Below, piece by piece: positions 1 to 9,568 of a stretch of DNA of 64,000 bases. The stretch is from Robiginitalea aurantiaca. Lineage in GTDB: Bacteria; Bacteroidota; Bacteroidia; Flavobacteriales; Flavobacteriaceae. The number at the start of each line of letters is the position of its first letter. Position 1 is the first letter of the stretch. A program made the translations under genes and the position numbers. The DNA is taken from the NCBI RefSeq assembly GCF_030380815.1, contig NZ_JAUDUY010000006.1:62001-126000 (forward strand), in the 5' to 3' direction. The notes beneath the pieces are model-generated. The model did no database searches. It had not been told where the DNA came from and saw only the letters and a list, made by a program, of their open reading frames with translations.

Positions 1-74
1 AGTTAACGGTTCGAAGGTTAGACTAATGGACAAAATATAATTTCAACTCCTATCAATTAAATTAAGTCATCAAA

Positions 75-2387
75 ATGAAAAACTATTTAATCTTACTATG
101 CAGTGCATTCCTGATTTTTTCTTGCCAGCAAAAAGAGGACGCTTCTCAGGAAGAAGACCCGAGAATGGCTGGTTTTAAAGGGAAAATAGCTAAGACCTTT
201 CAGGAGTCCGAAGAAGACTGGCCTGAAGTGGAAAGCTTTACCGGTAAGGAACCTAATGTCTTACTCATACTTCTTGACGATGTGGGATATGGGCAGCTCG
301 GACCCTACGGAGGTTTGACTGAAACTCCGAACATCGATCGGTTAGCCAAGGGAGGGCTGGTTTTCAACAACTTTCATACAACTGCGCTTTGTTCGCCTTC
401 CCGTGCCGCTATCCTGGCGGGCAGGAATACGCATTCCATAGGTATGGGATCTCACGCACTATCTGCCATGGGATTCCCAGGTTATGCGGGGCGTGTACCC
501 ATGGAAGCCCAAGAAGTGACGAAAATTGCCCAAAAAAGCGGCTGGTCAACATACGCATTGGGAAAATGGGATCATACGCCGGGCTTTCAGACCCATCAGG
601 TAGGACCATTTACCTACTGGCCAACGAGTGATGGTTTCGATCACACCTACAATTTTATGGCTGCGGATGCCAATAACTTTACCCCGGTCATGTACGCCGG
701 TCATGAGCCAATTGAGCCATCAAAAGGGAATCCTGATTATCACCTTTCGACAGATTTATCTGACAAAGCGACTCATTATTTAACCGGCCATGCGTCTATC
801 GATCCAGACCGCCCATTCTTTATGTTCTGGGCACCCGGTGGTATGCACGCGCCTCATCATGCGCCCAAGGAATACATCGAGAAGTACAAGGGTAAGTTTG
901 ATATGGGCTGGGACAAAGCGCGGGAAGAAATCTTCAAACGCCAGATGGAATTGGGAATATTACCTCCCGGTTCTGTCCTGACTGAGCGCAATAAAGAAAT
1001 CCCTGCCTGGGACTCCTTAACAGCAGATGAAAAACGGATGTATGCACGCCAGATGGAGGCTTTTGCAGGCCAGCTGGAGCATCTCGATATGGAAATTGGT
1101 CGTATGCTCGCTACGCTGGAACGCATCGGAAAGCTGGACAATACCCTCATCATCCTGACCTCCGACAATGGGGCCAGTGGGGAAGGCGGGTTATCGGGAT
1201 CGCATAACGAAATGCTAATCGTAAATAGCCAGCAAACAAGACTTGAAGAGAATTTAGAGCGCTATGACGTATGGGGATCGGAAGCGACAGATAATCACTA
1301 CCATGCCGGTTGGGCTTTGGCAGGCAATACCCCGTTCAAATACTTTAAGCAAACGGTACACAACGGAGGTATTAAGGATCCGTTGATCGTCCATTGGCCG
1401 GCTGGAATTAAAGGTAAAGGAGAGATCCGCAATCAGTATCACCACATCATCGACATTGCACCAACAATCCTGGAAGTGCTCGATCTGGAGTTTATGGAGG
1501 AGATCGATGGGATTAAGCAAATGCCATTAGACGGCGGAAGCTTCGCCTATTCGTTCAATGAGGCAGATGCGGCGGATCAACACACCACCCAGTATTACGA
1601 AATGTATGGCAACCGGGCCATTTACAAAGACGGGTGGAAAGCGGTCACCATCCACGGAAACCGCATGCCATGGGACTTTGCCGGAACCTATCCCTTCGAG
1701 GATGATGTTTGGGAGCTCTATAATGTGACTGAAGATTTCACAGAGTCCAACGACCTGGCCGAAGAGTTTCCTGAGAAGTTGGAAGAGCTAAAAGCGGCCT
1801 GGGAAGAGGAAGCCTGGAAGTACAACGTATTCCCATTATATGATGACTTGGGTGCAAGGTTTAGCAACGTGGCCAAAATCTATGCGCCTAAACGTAAAGA
1901 ATTCATTTTCTATCCACCGGGGGCTGTGCGAATCTCCGAACCTTATTCGCCCCCCGTGAAAAACAAAAACCATAGCCTGACCGCTCACGCGGAAATTCCT
2001 AACGGAGGTGCCAGTGGAGTGCTTGTGGCTGCAGGAGGTCTTTATGGCGGCTATACTTTATATGTAAAGGACAACCGATTGGTTTACGAATACAATGCCT
2101 ACAACGAGGATAGATTTACGATCCGGTCGAACACTACCATTCCAACGGGTGAAGTCGAGCTCAAAGCAGTATATGACGTGAATGAGGATAAGACCGCAGT
2201 GGTCACGCTTTATATAAACGGTGAGCAGGTGGGGCAAGGTCCAGTAAACCGGACACATCCCGGACAATACTCACTTTCTGAAACTTTTGATGTCGGAGAA
2301 GATACGGGTACCCCGGTCTCCAGGAATTATACACGTGAGAATAAGTTCAGCGGTAACCTAGACAGGCTAGTTGTTACTTTAAAATAG
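75..2387 (+). CDS. Lipoprotein arylsulfatase (type I, formylglycine-dependent)
   Basis: Hydrolyses a sulfate ester, probably on a sulfated glycan or aryl sulfate; the substrate cannot be read from sequence. A lipobox ends at Cys17 (LIFSC), so it is expected as a membrane-anchored lipoprotein. The metal-binding DD pair is at 68-69 and the sulfatase signature CSPSR at 106-110; Cys106 is the residue converted to formylglycine in this family. The catalytic domain runs to about 600. A beta-rich tail (about 640-770) resembles that of long arylsulfatases of roughly 770-790 residues. No maturation enzyme (FGE or anSME) is in the window, so it must be elsewhere. First of three same-strand genes; the next starts 43 bases on. 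Family call is firm, substrate unknown. Confidence 0.93.
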   Translation: MKNYLILLCSAFLIFSCQQKEDASQEEDPRMAGFKGKIAKTFQESEEDWPEVESFTGKEPNVLLILLDDVGYGQLGPYGGLTETPNIDRLAKGGLVFNNFHTTALCSPSRAAILAGRNTHSIGMGSHALSAMGFPGYAGRVPMEAQEVTKIAQKSGWSTYALGKWDHTPGFQTHQVGPFTYWPTSDGFDHTYNFMAADANNFTPVMYAGHEPIEPSKGNPDYHLSTDLSDKATHYLTGHASIDPDRPFFMFWAPGGMHAPHHAPKEYIEKYKGKFDMGWDKAREEIFKRQMELGILPPGSVLTERNKEIPAWDSLTADEKRMYARQMEAFAGQLEHLDMEIGRMLATLERIGKLDNTLIILTSDNGASGEGGLSGSHNEMLIVNSQQTRLEENLERYDVWGSEATDNHYHAGWALAGNTPFKYFKQTVHNGGIKDPLIVHWPAGIKGKGEIRNQYHHIIDIAPTILEVLDLEFMEEIDGIKQMPLDGGSFAYSFNEADAADQHTTQYYEMYGNRAIYKDGWKAVTIHGNRMPWDFAGTYPFEDDVWELYNVTEDFTESNDLAEEFPEKLEELKAAWEEEAWKYNVFPLYDDLGARFSNVAKIYAPKRKEFIFYPPGAVRISEPYSPPVKNKNHSLTAHAEIPNGGASGVLVAAGGLYGGYTLYVKDNRLVYEYNAYNEDRFTIRSNTTIPTGEVELKAVYDVNEDKTAVVTLYINGEQVGQGPVNRTHPGQYSLSETFDVGEDTGTPVSRNYTRENKFSGNLDRLVVTLK

Positions 2388-2430
2388 AAATAATACCTAA
2401 TCTAAAGTAAAAGGCTTAAAACATAAAAGA

Positions 2431-3924
2431 ATGAAGAAGAGTTTCGCTTTAATTGTTGCCCTAGTAACACTCTCTTATATTGGGTTTGCCCAAGAGATGC
2501 CTATTACAGGTAAAGTTAACACCCACATAGGGGAATTGGAATTTGATCATGGTGTGCCCACAAAGGAGACTACTGATAAGCTTTATTATGAGAAGGATTA
2601 CCAAAGAGCAGTACAAGCCTATCTTTGGTCTTTACCTATTGTGGGGCAAGCCCAATGGCGACAGTCTTATTTTGATCTATATGACTTAAAGCCCAATCAA
2701 TCGGTTTATGCAAAAGAATTTAATGATCGTTCGTTAATTCTCACAGCAAATGAGTCAACCCCATACCTTTTCACATGGATTAATGTAAAAGAAAAGGCCG
2801 TCGTTCTCGAAGTTCCACCTGGATCAATTATTGGCTTGTATATTGATTTTTGGCAGCGAGGTTTAACTGACGTTGGGCTTTTGGGAAGATATTCGGCCAA
2901 TGGCGGGAAATATATTTTCACAGGACCTGACACTCCGCGGGATCAAATCCCATACATGGAAGATGTTACTTATATTGAATCAAAGACGAACAATATCTGG
3001 TCTGTGGTCCGCTTTTCAGGGAGTTTGGAAGAAAGAGAGAACTTAATGCGCTCTATGAGAACCTACTTCTGGGACGAAGAACCTAAAATGGACATCGTTC
3101 CAGCAGGAAACAAGCCTGGCAGAAACTACCAACCCAGGGGTATGGATTATTGGAAAATGCTACATGCCATTTTACAAGAGGAACCGGTAGATGAGCGTGA
3201 CCGTTTTTACATGTATTACTTAAAGGATTTAGGAATTGAAAAGGACAAGCCCTTTAACCCTACTGCCCAACAAAAGGAAATTTTGACCGATGCAATCATT
3301 GTTGGAGAGGCTATGGCAAAAAGCATGGTCTTTCGCGAACGACTGCCTGGTGTTCTTCGAAAAGATGGTTGGAGACACGTAATGGGTAGAGTTGTCGGGT
3401 CAGAACCTGGTGATGCGTGGGAACATACACAAAGAACAAAATACTACGATAGATTGGATCCCCGCGCTCGATATACGTACGAAGCATGCACCATCTCCGA
3501 ACGAATGGCTTTCGCAAAGGATGGCTTTGGGTTGGGTTATGGGGGTATGTTTTTGGATGCTGAAGGTGAGCCAATGAAAGGTGACAAGTCCTACGTAATG
3601 AGAATCGAAGCTGACCCCCCGGCAAAACTTTTTTGGGCCGTAACAATTTATAATACGGATACACGGTCTTTGATAATAACAGATCAGGAAAAAGCTGAAA
3701 TTGGATCTGCACATGAGACTACTCAAGTCAATGAAGATGGTAGCACCTACGTTTTTGTGGGTCCTAAAGCACCCAAGGGATGGGAAAGCAACTGGATAAA
3801 ATCTGTTCCCGGGCAAGGATGGTTTCCGTACTTACGGCTCTATTTCCCTACAGAAAGATTTTTTGATCAATCCTGGCCTTTTCCAAAGATTGTTCCTGTG
3901 GATTTTAAAGATTATGAGAAGTAG
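2431..3924 (+). CDS. Exported DUF1254/DUF1214 domain protein
   Basis: Has an N-terminal signal peptide (first ~20 residues, ending GFAQ), so it is periplasmic or outer-membrane associated. Residues about 50-190 match the DUF1254 pattern and about 345-490 the DUF1214 pattern, with its DGS, GP..P.G..NW and R.YFPT elements. The two domains commonly occur together; no biochemical activity is established that I can name. It lies between a sulfatase and a lipoprotein, 11 bases before the latter, suggesting co-transcription and a shared substrate (inference). Base composition looks more AT-rich than the sulfatase gene. Confidence 0.85.
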   Translation: MKKSFALIVALVTLSYIGFAQEMPITGKVNTHIGELEFDHGVPTKETTDKLYYEKDYQRAVQAYLWSLPIVGQAQWRQSYFDLYDLKPNQSVYAKEFNDRSLILTANESTPYLFTWINVKEKAVVLEVPPGSIIGLYIDFWQRGLTDVGLLGRYSANGGKYIFTGPDTPRDQIPYMEDVTYIESKTNNIWSVVRFSGSLEERENLMRSMRTYFWDEEPKMDIVPAGNKPGRNYQPRGMDYWKMLHAILQEEPVDERDRFYMYYLKDLGIEKDKPFNPTAQQKEILTDAIIVGEAMAKSMVFRERLPGVLRKDGWRHVMGRVVGSEPGDAWEHTQRTKYYDRLDPRARYTYEACTISERMAFAKDGFGLGYGGMFLDAEGEPMKGDKSYVMRIEADPPAKLFWAVTIYNTDTRSLIITDQEKAEIGSAHETTQVNEDGSTYVFVGPKAPKGWESNWIKSVPGQGWFPYLRLYFPTERFFDQSWPFPKIVPVDFKDYEK

Positions 3925-3935
3925 ATAATAGAATT

Positions 3936-5606
3936 ATGGCAAAAATGAACCTGAAAATAAAGAACATTGGACTGTTAATGATGCTAATGGGTACATTGCT
4001 GTATAGCGGCTGTATTGAAAAGAATAAAAACGAAAAAGTAGCAGAAGGGGTTGAAGAACAAACCTCTAAAGTTAGTCACCTACTCCCTCCTGCCAATCCC
4101 TTTTTAATTGCGAATAGCAGCTACCCTTCTGTACATTCCAATCCCGCTCAGAGCGACGTAACAAAATGGGCCACCTGGAATGAAAATGTAGATATTAAGG
4201 AAGAAAACACCCAGTGGTTGCCCTGGGTAACTTCCATAGGAACCGTTCACCGTCCCTATCCCAATGGAGAAGAAGCCTTGTTTGTCTCGGGCACGAACAA
4301 AATTGGTAAGATCAAGATCACCAATGGTGTTTTTGAATGGGTTGACGAAGTTGTGGTACCCGGATACGAATACGAAGTGCCTTCCGAGGACGCGATTAGA
4401 GCGACGGTAGATGAAATGATCGCTGGTGGAACGGATGAATCTAAATACCTACCGCCCTATGCCAATCACGTAAAAGCCATTAAGCAAAGTTCAGCCAACA
4501 TTGGAAATGGTATTTACACCATGATGGACAATGAAGGGAACTATTTCTGTGGTTTTGGCACTTCAATCTTTAAGGTGAGCGATAAAAATCCCGGGGATGT
4601 CAATTCAGAGATTGAGATTGTAAAGGCCTTTGATGTAAAGGACGGGGTAACCCCTGAAGAAGCGAAACAAATAAGCAGAATATTCGCCCTGGGCATGACC
4701 TATGACGGTTATATAGCTGTTGCCATGCCCGGTATTATCGCCGTCCTGGACCGAAACCTCGAAAACATGCAATACATTATTCTCGAAGGTGAAGCGGTGG
4801 ATAACGGCATTAGCATAGACGATACGGGCGGGATTTACTGTGTCACTTCAAAGTATATGCGCAAGATTGTATGGGATGGGAAGAAAATATCCGATAAAGA
4901 AGAAGACGGCGCATGGAAATCGCCTTACGATTATGTCCCCAACCCAAAAGCGCTTTCAAGAGGCTCTGGAAACACCCCCTCCCTAATGGGCTTTGGACCC
5001 GATGAAGATCATTTGGTTTTTGTAGCCGATGCCGGGGAAGACATTAGCGCTGTGGCTTTCTGGAGGGATGAAATCCCCGAAGATTTCGAGCAAAAGGAAG
5101 GCACTAAATCCAGGAGAATTGCAGATCAGATTAAACTCACTATAGACGTACCTGCCACCATAGAATGGTCACCGCATATTTACGGAAATGGGGTGATGAT
5201 GATGGCCTCTGCATGGCCGGACCCTGTCTATGATGAAAATGGGAAACTCGCCATATTTGAAACCGTACTTACTGCGGGTATCACCAGAGAACCGCCCACA
5301 GGGGTCGAAAAATGGAGCTGGGATAAGGAAACCTATAGCCTGAAAAGCGATTGGACGTTGCAACGCGGTTTGCAATGGGCACTATACCCCGTGTCTGCCA
5401 CCTCCAATACCGTTACCCTTACCATAGCTGAAGAAGGGAATTATTCGCTGCAGACGGTGGATTGGGATACGGGTAAGGAGATCTCGACAACCAACCTGGG
5501 CAACAATCCTATTTTTAACACAGCCGGAGGATTGTTTATTCCCATCGATGAAAACCGGATTTATATTACCGGGGTGATGGGACCTGTGATGATTCACAAA
5601 GAGTAA
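3936..5606 (+). CDS. Lipoprotein of unknown function, propeller-like
   Basis: A lipobox (LLYSGC, Cys26) indicates a lipoprotein. I recognise no named family. The body shows repeated short beta segments with aromatic and Gly-Asp turns, such as the stretches near residues 105-145, 190-215 and 250-330, consistent with a beta-propeller of the SMP-30/strictosidine-synthase type (inference from pattern only). A start at Met4 is equally possible. It follows the DUF1254 protein by 11 bases and is the last gene of the sulfatase run. Confidence 0.75.
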   Translation: MAKMNLKIKNIGLLMMLMGTLLYSGCIEKNKNEKVAEGVEEQTSKVSHLLPPANPFLIANSSYPSVHSNPAQSDVTKWATWNENVDIKEENTQWLPWVTSIGTVHRPYPNGEEALFVSGTNKIGKIKITNGVFEWVDEVVVPGYEYEVPSEDAIRATVDEMIAGGTDESKYLPPYANHVKAIKQSSANIGNGIYTMMDNEGNYFCGFGTSIFKVSDKNPGDVNSEIEIVKAFDVKDGVTPEEAKQISRIFALGMTYDGYIAVAMPGIIAVLDRNLENMQYIILEGEAVDNGISIDDTGGIYCVTSKYMRKIVWDGKKISDKEEDGAWKSPYDYVPNPKALSRGSGNTPSLMGFGPDEDHLVFVADAGEDISAVAFWRDEIPEDFEQKEGTKSRRIADQIKLTIDVPATIEWSPHIYGNGVMMMASAWPDPVYDENGKLAIFETVLTAGITREPPTGVEKWSWDKETYSLKSDWTLQRGLQWALYPVSATSNTVTLTIAEEGNYSLQTVDWDTGKEISTTNLGNNPIFNTAGGLFIPIDENRIYITGVMGPVMIHKE

Positions 5607-5842
5607 AGTATGCCAATGGAAAATACAATGGGTGTGGGTGGTTAGAACCGTTTAAACTATTTTTTTATGCTCAAGGAGCGTGTTGGTTCAATTATCTCCT
5701 GCACGTCCTCTTCGAGGTCAAAACAAATATCGATACATCCTACTTAGCAATATGCCAACTGGGTAAATCGTTCCGTTGGAAAGATTTAGCATCAATAATT
5801 AAAAACTTTCAAGTGTATCCTTTCTTTGGGTATTGGGGTGTT
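5607..5842. other. Convergent intergenic gap, nothing recognised
   Basis: This 236-base AT-rich gap lies between the 3' ends of the sulfatase run and the nitrilase gene. I see no ORF with coding character, no tRNA and no strong terminator hairpin. Confidence 0.4.
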
Positions 5843-6760
5843 TTACCTTTTATTTTTTACGTTGAATTCAAAAACATCAGGTCTTGCATAATGTCCTACG
5901 ACATCAAACATTCGTTTTGCTTTTACAATCTGTGTGAGATCAATATCTGCATATAAAATACCCTCTTCTGCCTCAAGCGGACCTGCTAAAATCTGTCCAT
6001 TGGGAGCAATTATAGCACTGTTTCCAACATTAATCCATTCTCTTCCTTCTGGATAAAGTTTTTTAAACTCGTACTCTTCGGGTATATCATCTATTTTTAA
6101 TGCCATACAAGTGCTTATGACAAACACCCCTCCTTCTCTTGCGATATGCTGCATGCTTTGGATCCAGTTTGGGCTTTTATCCCAGGTAGGAGAAGCCAAT
6201 ATCTGAGTTCCAAATTCGTAGATTGCATTTCTTGCTAATGGCATAAAATTTTCCCAGCAAATCAATCCTGCTATTTTTCCTGCTGAGGTGTCATAAGAAG
6301 ATAAGGTACTCCCATCTCCCTGAGACCATATAAGGCGTTCTCCCCCTGTTGGTATTAACTTTCTGTGTTTACCCAGAATTAGGCCCTTGTCGTCTATAAA
6401 AAGTAAGCTGTTAAATAAACTGGCACTACTGGTTTCCGTATTGCGTTCATGCATTCCAATAACAACATTGACCCCAGCCATTTTAGCCGCTTCACATAGC
6501 CTTTTGGTAGCATCATCAGGTACGGAAACAGCATTTTCAACAAGTTTTAAATAAAGCTCACTCAAATCTGCTCCTTTGCTGTTTGGAATAAGCCATACCC
6601 AATCGGGATACCCGGATATAAATGCCTCCGGAAAAACGATCAGTTCAGCTCCGTTTTTACCTGCCTCCAATATCGCCTTACAGGCTTTTTCAATCGTTTC
6701 TTCTTTGTTTAGGAAAACAGGTGATAGTTGTGCCGCAGCTACTTTTATTTTTTTTGTCAT
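5843..6760 (-). CDS. Nitrilase (carbon-nitrogen hydrolase, branch 1)
   Basis: Converts an organic nitrile to the acid plus ammonia. The catalytic triad is visible: Glu45 in FPEAF, Lys134 in HRKLIPT and Cys168 in GLICWE. The stretch after Lys134 (GGERLIWSQGDGS) is typical of true nitrilases rather than amidases or ureidopropionases, and 305 residues fits the family. It is cytoplasmic, with no signal peptide. It lies 44 bases downstream of a small-molecule methyltransferase on the same strand, so the two are probably co-transcribed. The gene is AT-rich relative to the housekeeping genes. Substrate unknown. Confidence 0.92.
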   Translation of the reverse strand: MTKKIKVAAAQLSPVFLNKEETIEKACKAILEAGKNGAELIVFPEAFISGYPDWVWLIPNSKGADLSELYLKLVENAVSVPDDATKRLCEAAKMAGVNVVIGMHERNTETSSASLFNSLLFIDDKGLILGKHRKLIPTGGERLIWSQGDGSTLSSYDTSAGKIAGLICWENFMPLARNAIYEFGTQILASPTWDKSPNWIQSMQHIAREGGVFVISTCMALKIDDIPEEYEFKKLYPEGREWINVGNSAIIAPNGQILAGPLEAEEGILYADIDLTQIVKAKRMFDVVGHYARPDVFEFNVKNKR

Positions 6761-6804
6761 CTGTCAGATTCTTTAATGAGCTGTTTGCATGGTTAGCAAA
6801 GATT

Positions 6805-7842
6805 CTACTTGATAGCAACTACGGCACTTGTTGGACCGGTTAATGGCATAATACGGGTTTGCCTAAACCCTGCTTCTTTTGCCCATTCGTTAAAATCCGA
6901 TGCTGAGAAATCAAAACCCTGCTCTGTTTCTATGGCCATATTTAATGACATCATTAGCCCAAAGGCATTCTTATTTCGCTCATCATCAATAATGTTCTCA
7001 ATAACAACAAATGCGCCTCCTTCGGGTAAGGCGTCATAGGCTTTTTTTATTAATATTAGTTTGTCTTCCACACTCCAGTCGTGAAGAATATTCCCCATGG
7101 TAATCACATCTGCCCGTGGTAATTCATCAACAAAAAAATCTCCTGACGCCACCACTATTCGATCACTTAATCCAAATCTTTCCACATTCTCCTTGGCAAT
7201 AGGGCCTACTGGAGGAAGATCAAAAGAAGTGGACTTTATATGGTCGTTGTTTTTTGCAATATGTATCGAAAGATTCGCACCCGAACCACCAACATCACAA
7301 TGGGTCTGATAGTCCGAAAAATCAAAATCATGGGCCAGCTTCATAAAATTTCCAGCCTGAACCCCGCCCATGCCATGAATGAATTCCCTAAGCCTGTCTT
7401 CATCGGCATAAATAGCTTCAAACAACGATTTATCCCCATTTTTCGTTTCATTTTGCGGTTTACCTGTTTTTAAACACGCTTCCAGGTCATTCCAAAAAGG
7501 ATATAATCTATTGTTTGACATTTCGAGTATTCCACCTATGTAGCTGGGTTTGCCTTTGTCTAAAAAAAAGTCTGAGTCATCTGAATTACTATAAATAGCA
7601 TGATCTTTTAATCCAACACGTTTTAAAAATCCCAATGCGACTAACGTATCGAGAAAATCGTACAGTGACCTTTCATGCAGCCCTAATTTATCTTGAATTT
7701 CCCTGCCTGATAGTCCTCCTTTGGCAAGATGTGTAAACAGTTCCATGTTAACGGCTGTGAGCAAAGTCTTTGACGCCCAAAAACCCATTCCAATTTGCAT
7801 TATTTTAGAAGGGTTAATCTGATTTTCATTTGGAGTATCCAT
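6805..7842 (-). CDS. SAM-dependent O-methyltransferase, family 2 (ASMT-like)
   Basis: Methylates a small hydroxylated compound using SAM. An N-terminal winged-helix dimerisation region (HERSLYDFLDTLVALGFLKR) precedes the Rossmann core, whose SAM site is DVGGSGANLS. The metal-independent catalytic element GNILHDWSVEDK follows and carries the catalytic His of O-methyltransferases. I chose the ATG at 7842; the frame also opens at a GTG at 7899, but that adds a low-quality N-terminus. It probably shares a transcript with the nitrilase. Acceptor unknown. Confidence 0.85.
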   Translation of the reverse strand: MDTPNENQINPSKIMQIGMGFWASKTLLTAVNMELFTHLAKGGLSGREIQDKLGLHERSLYDFLDTLVALGFLKRVGLKDHAIYSNSDDSDFFLDKGKPSYIGGILEMSNNRLYPFWNDLEACLKTGKPQNETKNGDKSLFEAIYADEDRLREFIHGMGGVQAGNFMKLAHDFDFSDYQTHCDVGGSGANLSIHIAKNNDHIKSTSFDLPPVGPIAKENVERFGLSDRIVVASGDFFVDELPRADVITMGNILHDWSVEDKLILIKKAYDALPEGGAFVVIENIIDDERNKNAFGLMMSLNMAIETEQGFDFSASDFNEWAKEAGFRQTRIMPLTGPTSAVVAIK

Positions 7843-7899
7843 AAGATGATTGTTTAGGTATGTTTGTTTAATTTTTGCAACGGTTGGGGGGGACAACAC

Positions 7900-8204
7900 A
7901 ATCTCAGCGGACTAAGCGCCTGAGCGACAGACCCTGCTAATAATGCCGTAAAGAGAAAAGCAATCATTTTCTGTCTTCGTTCACTTTACCATCTTAAGGT
8001 AACAAAACTCTTTGAAATATCGGTATGATTGTGGTTCGGGATTGCCCCAAGCGGTCGCACCCAGGACAGCTGCCTGTCCGGGCAAGCATAAAACCCTAAC
8101 AAACTTCGTTTGTCGGTTTTGTATTCCCGATCCGCTTATGAAAACAAGTTTTCAACGCGTCCTGGAAATACAAAACCCGCAACTTGCGTTGCGGGTTTCT
8201 TTTG
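7900..8204. repeat. Hairpin-rich tail behind tRNA-Ser
   Basis: No gene is supported here. At least four inverted repeats follow one another: GGACAG/CTGTCC at 8064-8079, ACAAAC/GTTTGT at 8099-8113, an imperfect nested palindrome at 8114-8179 whose arms share TTTTGTATT and centre on GAAAAC-AA-GTTTTC, and the 11-bp terminator stem at 8173-8198. All lie downstream of tRNA-Ser on the minus strand and could be co-transcribed with it. Confidence 0.6.
8173..8198 (-). terminator. Rho-independent terminator of tRNA-Ser
   Basis: A perfect 11-bp stem (AAACCCGCAAC with its complement, loop TTGC) followed on the minus strand by a T-rich stretch. It begins 7 bases after the 3' end of the tRNA. Confidence 0.85.
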
Positions 8205-8289
8205 CGGAGGAAGAGGGATTCGAACCCCCGGAGGTGTGACCCTCAACAGTTTTCAAGACTGCCGCATTCGACCACTCTGCCATTCCTCC
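8205..8289 (-). tRNA. tRNA-Ser (anticodon TGA)
   Basis: The minus strand gives a 7-bp acceptor stem (GGAGGAA with TTCCTCC), discriminator G, anticodon loop CTTGAAA with anticodon TGA, a long variable arm (class II) and a T-loop TTCGAAT. At 85 bases it has the length expected of tRNA-Ser. CCA is not encoded. Confidence 0.97.
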
Positions 8290-8489
8290 ATAAAATAAAG
8301 CGAACAAGTCGCCAATCAAAAAGCCTTATTCCTAAGGCGGCACAAATATAACAAAGCTTATATACAAAACACTACGGTTTTTACAGAAATTATTCGAAAC
8401 AATGTTTATCAGTATCCCTGTGGTTATAGACAAAAATTCCGGATAGTTTTGACTATTTTCATATCTTCAGACACCCTAAGGTTAAACGA

Positions 8490-9470
8490 ATGAAGCACTA
8501 TAATGTAGCGGTTCTAGGTCCCATCCCCAGGGATCACATCACAACACATAAAGGTGAGATTATTGAAAAATACGGCTGTGCCACACACACAACTATTGGT
8601 CTTTCCCGCCTTTTAGGGTCTGCCGGGACGGTCTATCCTATTTCTCATGTACGCAAAATCGACAGGGAGCCCATTGAAGCTATTCTCAATGCGTATCCCA
8701 ATGTGCAGACCAGTCACATCAGGGATCGTGAAGACCAGGGAGATGTGATCCGGCTGAAGTTTCTGGACCAGAACAATCGAAAAGAAACGCAGACCGGTTT
8801 TATGAACCCGATCATTGCGGAAGATGTTGCCGACCTTCTCCATTGCGATGTTTTCGTGTGTGTCCCGATTACCGACTACGAAGTGCCTCTTGAGACCCTC
8901 AAGTACATTAAAAAAAATAGTGAGGGGACGATTATTTTTGACGCCCACGGACCTACCAACACTGTGGATGTCCTGGGGGCCCGTCATATGCGATTCTGGA
9001 TTGAACGCGATCTCTGGCTGCCCTATATCGATGTACTCAAAATGAACCTTGAGGAATCCCGCTGCTGCTGGTTCGAGAAAGAATACAAAATGTCGGAGCT
9101 CCAGCCCCTTCACGATGTCGATACGACTCATCTGGACGCTATGGCAGCACACGTGCTCAGCAAAGGTGTCAAGGCGCTTATCGTTACCCTGGATGCTGGC
9201 GGAAGTGCCGTTTATTTCATCGAGGAGGGTCGGATGAAGAAAGAAATTGTTCCATCCGTGCCGGTTAGTGATGTTGTGGATACAACAGGTTGCGGTGATT
9301 CTTTCGCCGGGGGGCTTGGCTTTGGACTTCTGAAGAATGCAACCGACTATGTCAGGGCTGCGCGGTACGCCAATGCCCTCGGAGCCCAGCGTACGCAGGG
9401 CAGGACTTTTGAGGTGTTTAAATCCCTGGAAGAAACCAACCTCATGATCCGGGAAACCTACGGAGACTGA
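8490..9470 (+). CDS. PfkB-family carbohydrate kinase
   Basis: Phosphorylates a sugar or nucleoside with ATP. The C-terminal PfkB signature DTTGCGDSFAGG (about residues 262-273) holds the catalytic Asp and the anion hole. The N-terminus starts directly with a beta strand (MKHYNVAVLGPIPRDH). The usual N-terminal GGN signature is weak, so ribokinase, fructokinase or nucleoside-kinase specificity cannot be assigned. A TAGTTTTG at 8444-8451 could be a -7 element, but no TTG is correctly spaced. It stands alone between tRNA-Ser and a peptidase gene. A long antisense ORF over it is a shadow. Confidence 0.88.
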   Translation: MKHYNVAVLGPIPRDHITTHKGEIIEKYGCATHTTIGLSRLLGSAGTVYPISHVRKIDREPIEAILNAYPNVQTSHIRDREDQGDVIRLKFLDQNNRKETQTGFMNPIIAEDVADLLHCDVFVCVPITDYEVPLETLKYIKKNSEGTIIFDAHGPTNTVDVLGARHMRFWIERDLWLPYIDVLKMNLEESRCCWFEKEYKMSELQPLHDVDTTHLDAMAAHVLSKGVKALIVTLDAGGSAVYFIEEGRMKKEIVPSVPVSDVVDTTGCGDSFAGGLGFGLLKNATDYVRAARYANALGAQRTQGRTFEVFKSLEETNLMIRETYGD

Positions 9471-9568
9471 TCTCAAACCCCTGTAATCCTGACTTAAAAT
9501 GCCATCTAAGGCAGGACTCCCCTTCTTCTTATTTTTGACTATTTTTGGGGGATTAATAAAAACCCAAA

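Noticed and set aside
8012-8298. Two short plus-strand frames
   Set aside because: They run through hairpins, a terminator and tRNA-Ser; not coding.
8613-9476. 287-codon minus-strand frame over the PfkB gene
   Set aside because: Antisense shadow; the plus-strand frame has a full PfkB signature.
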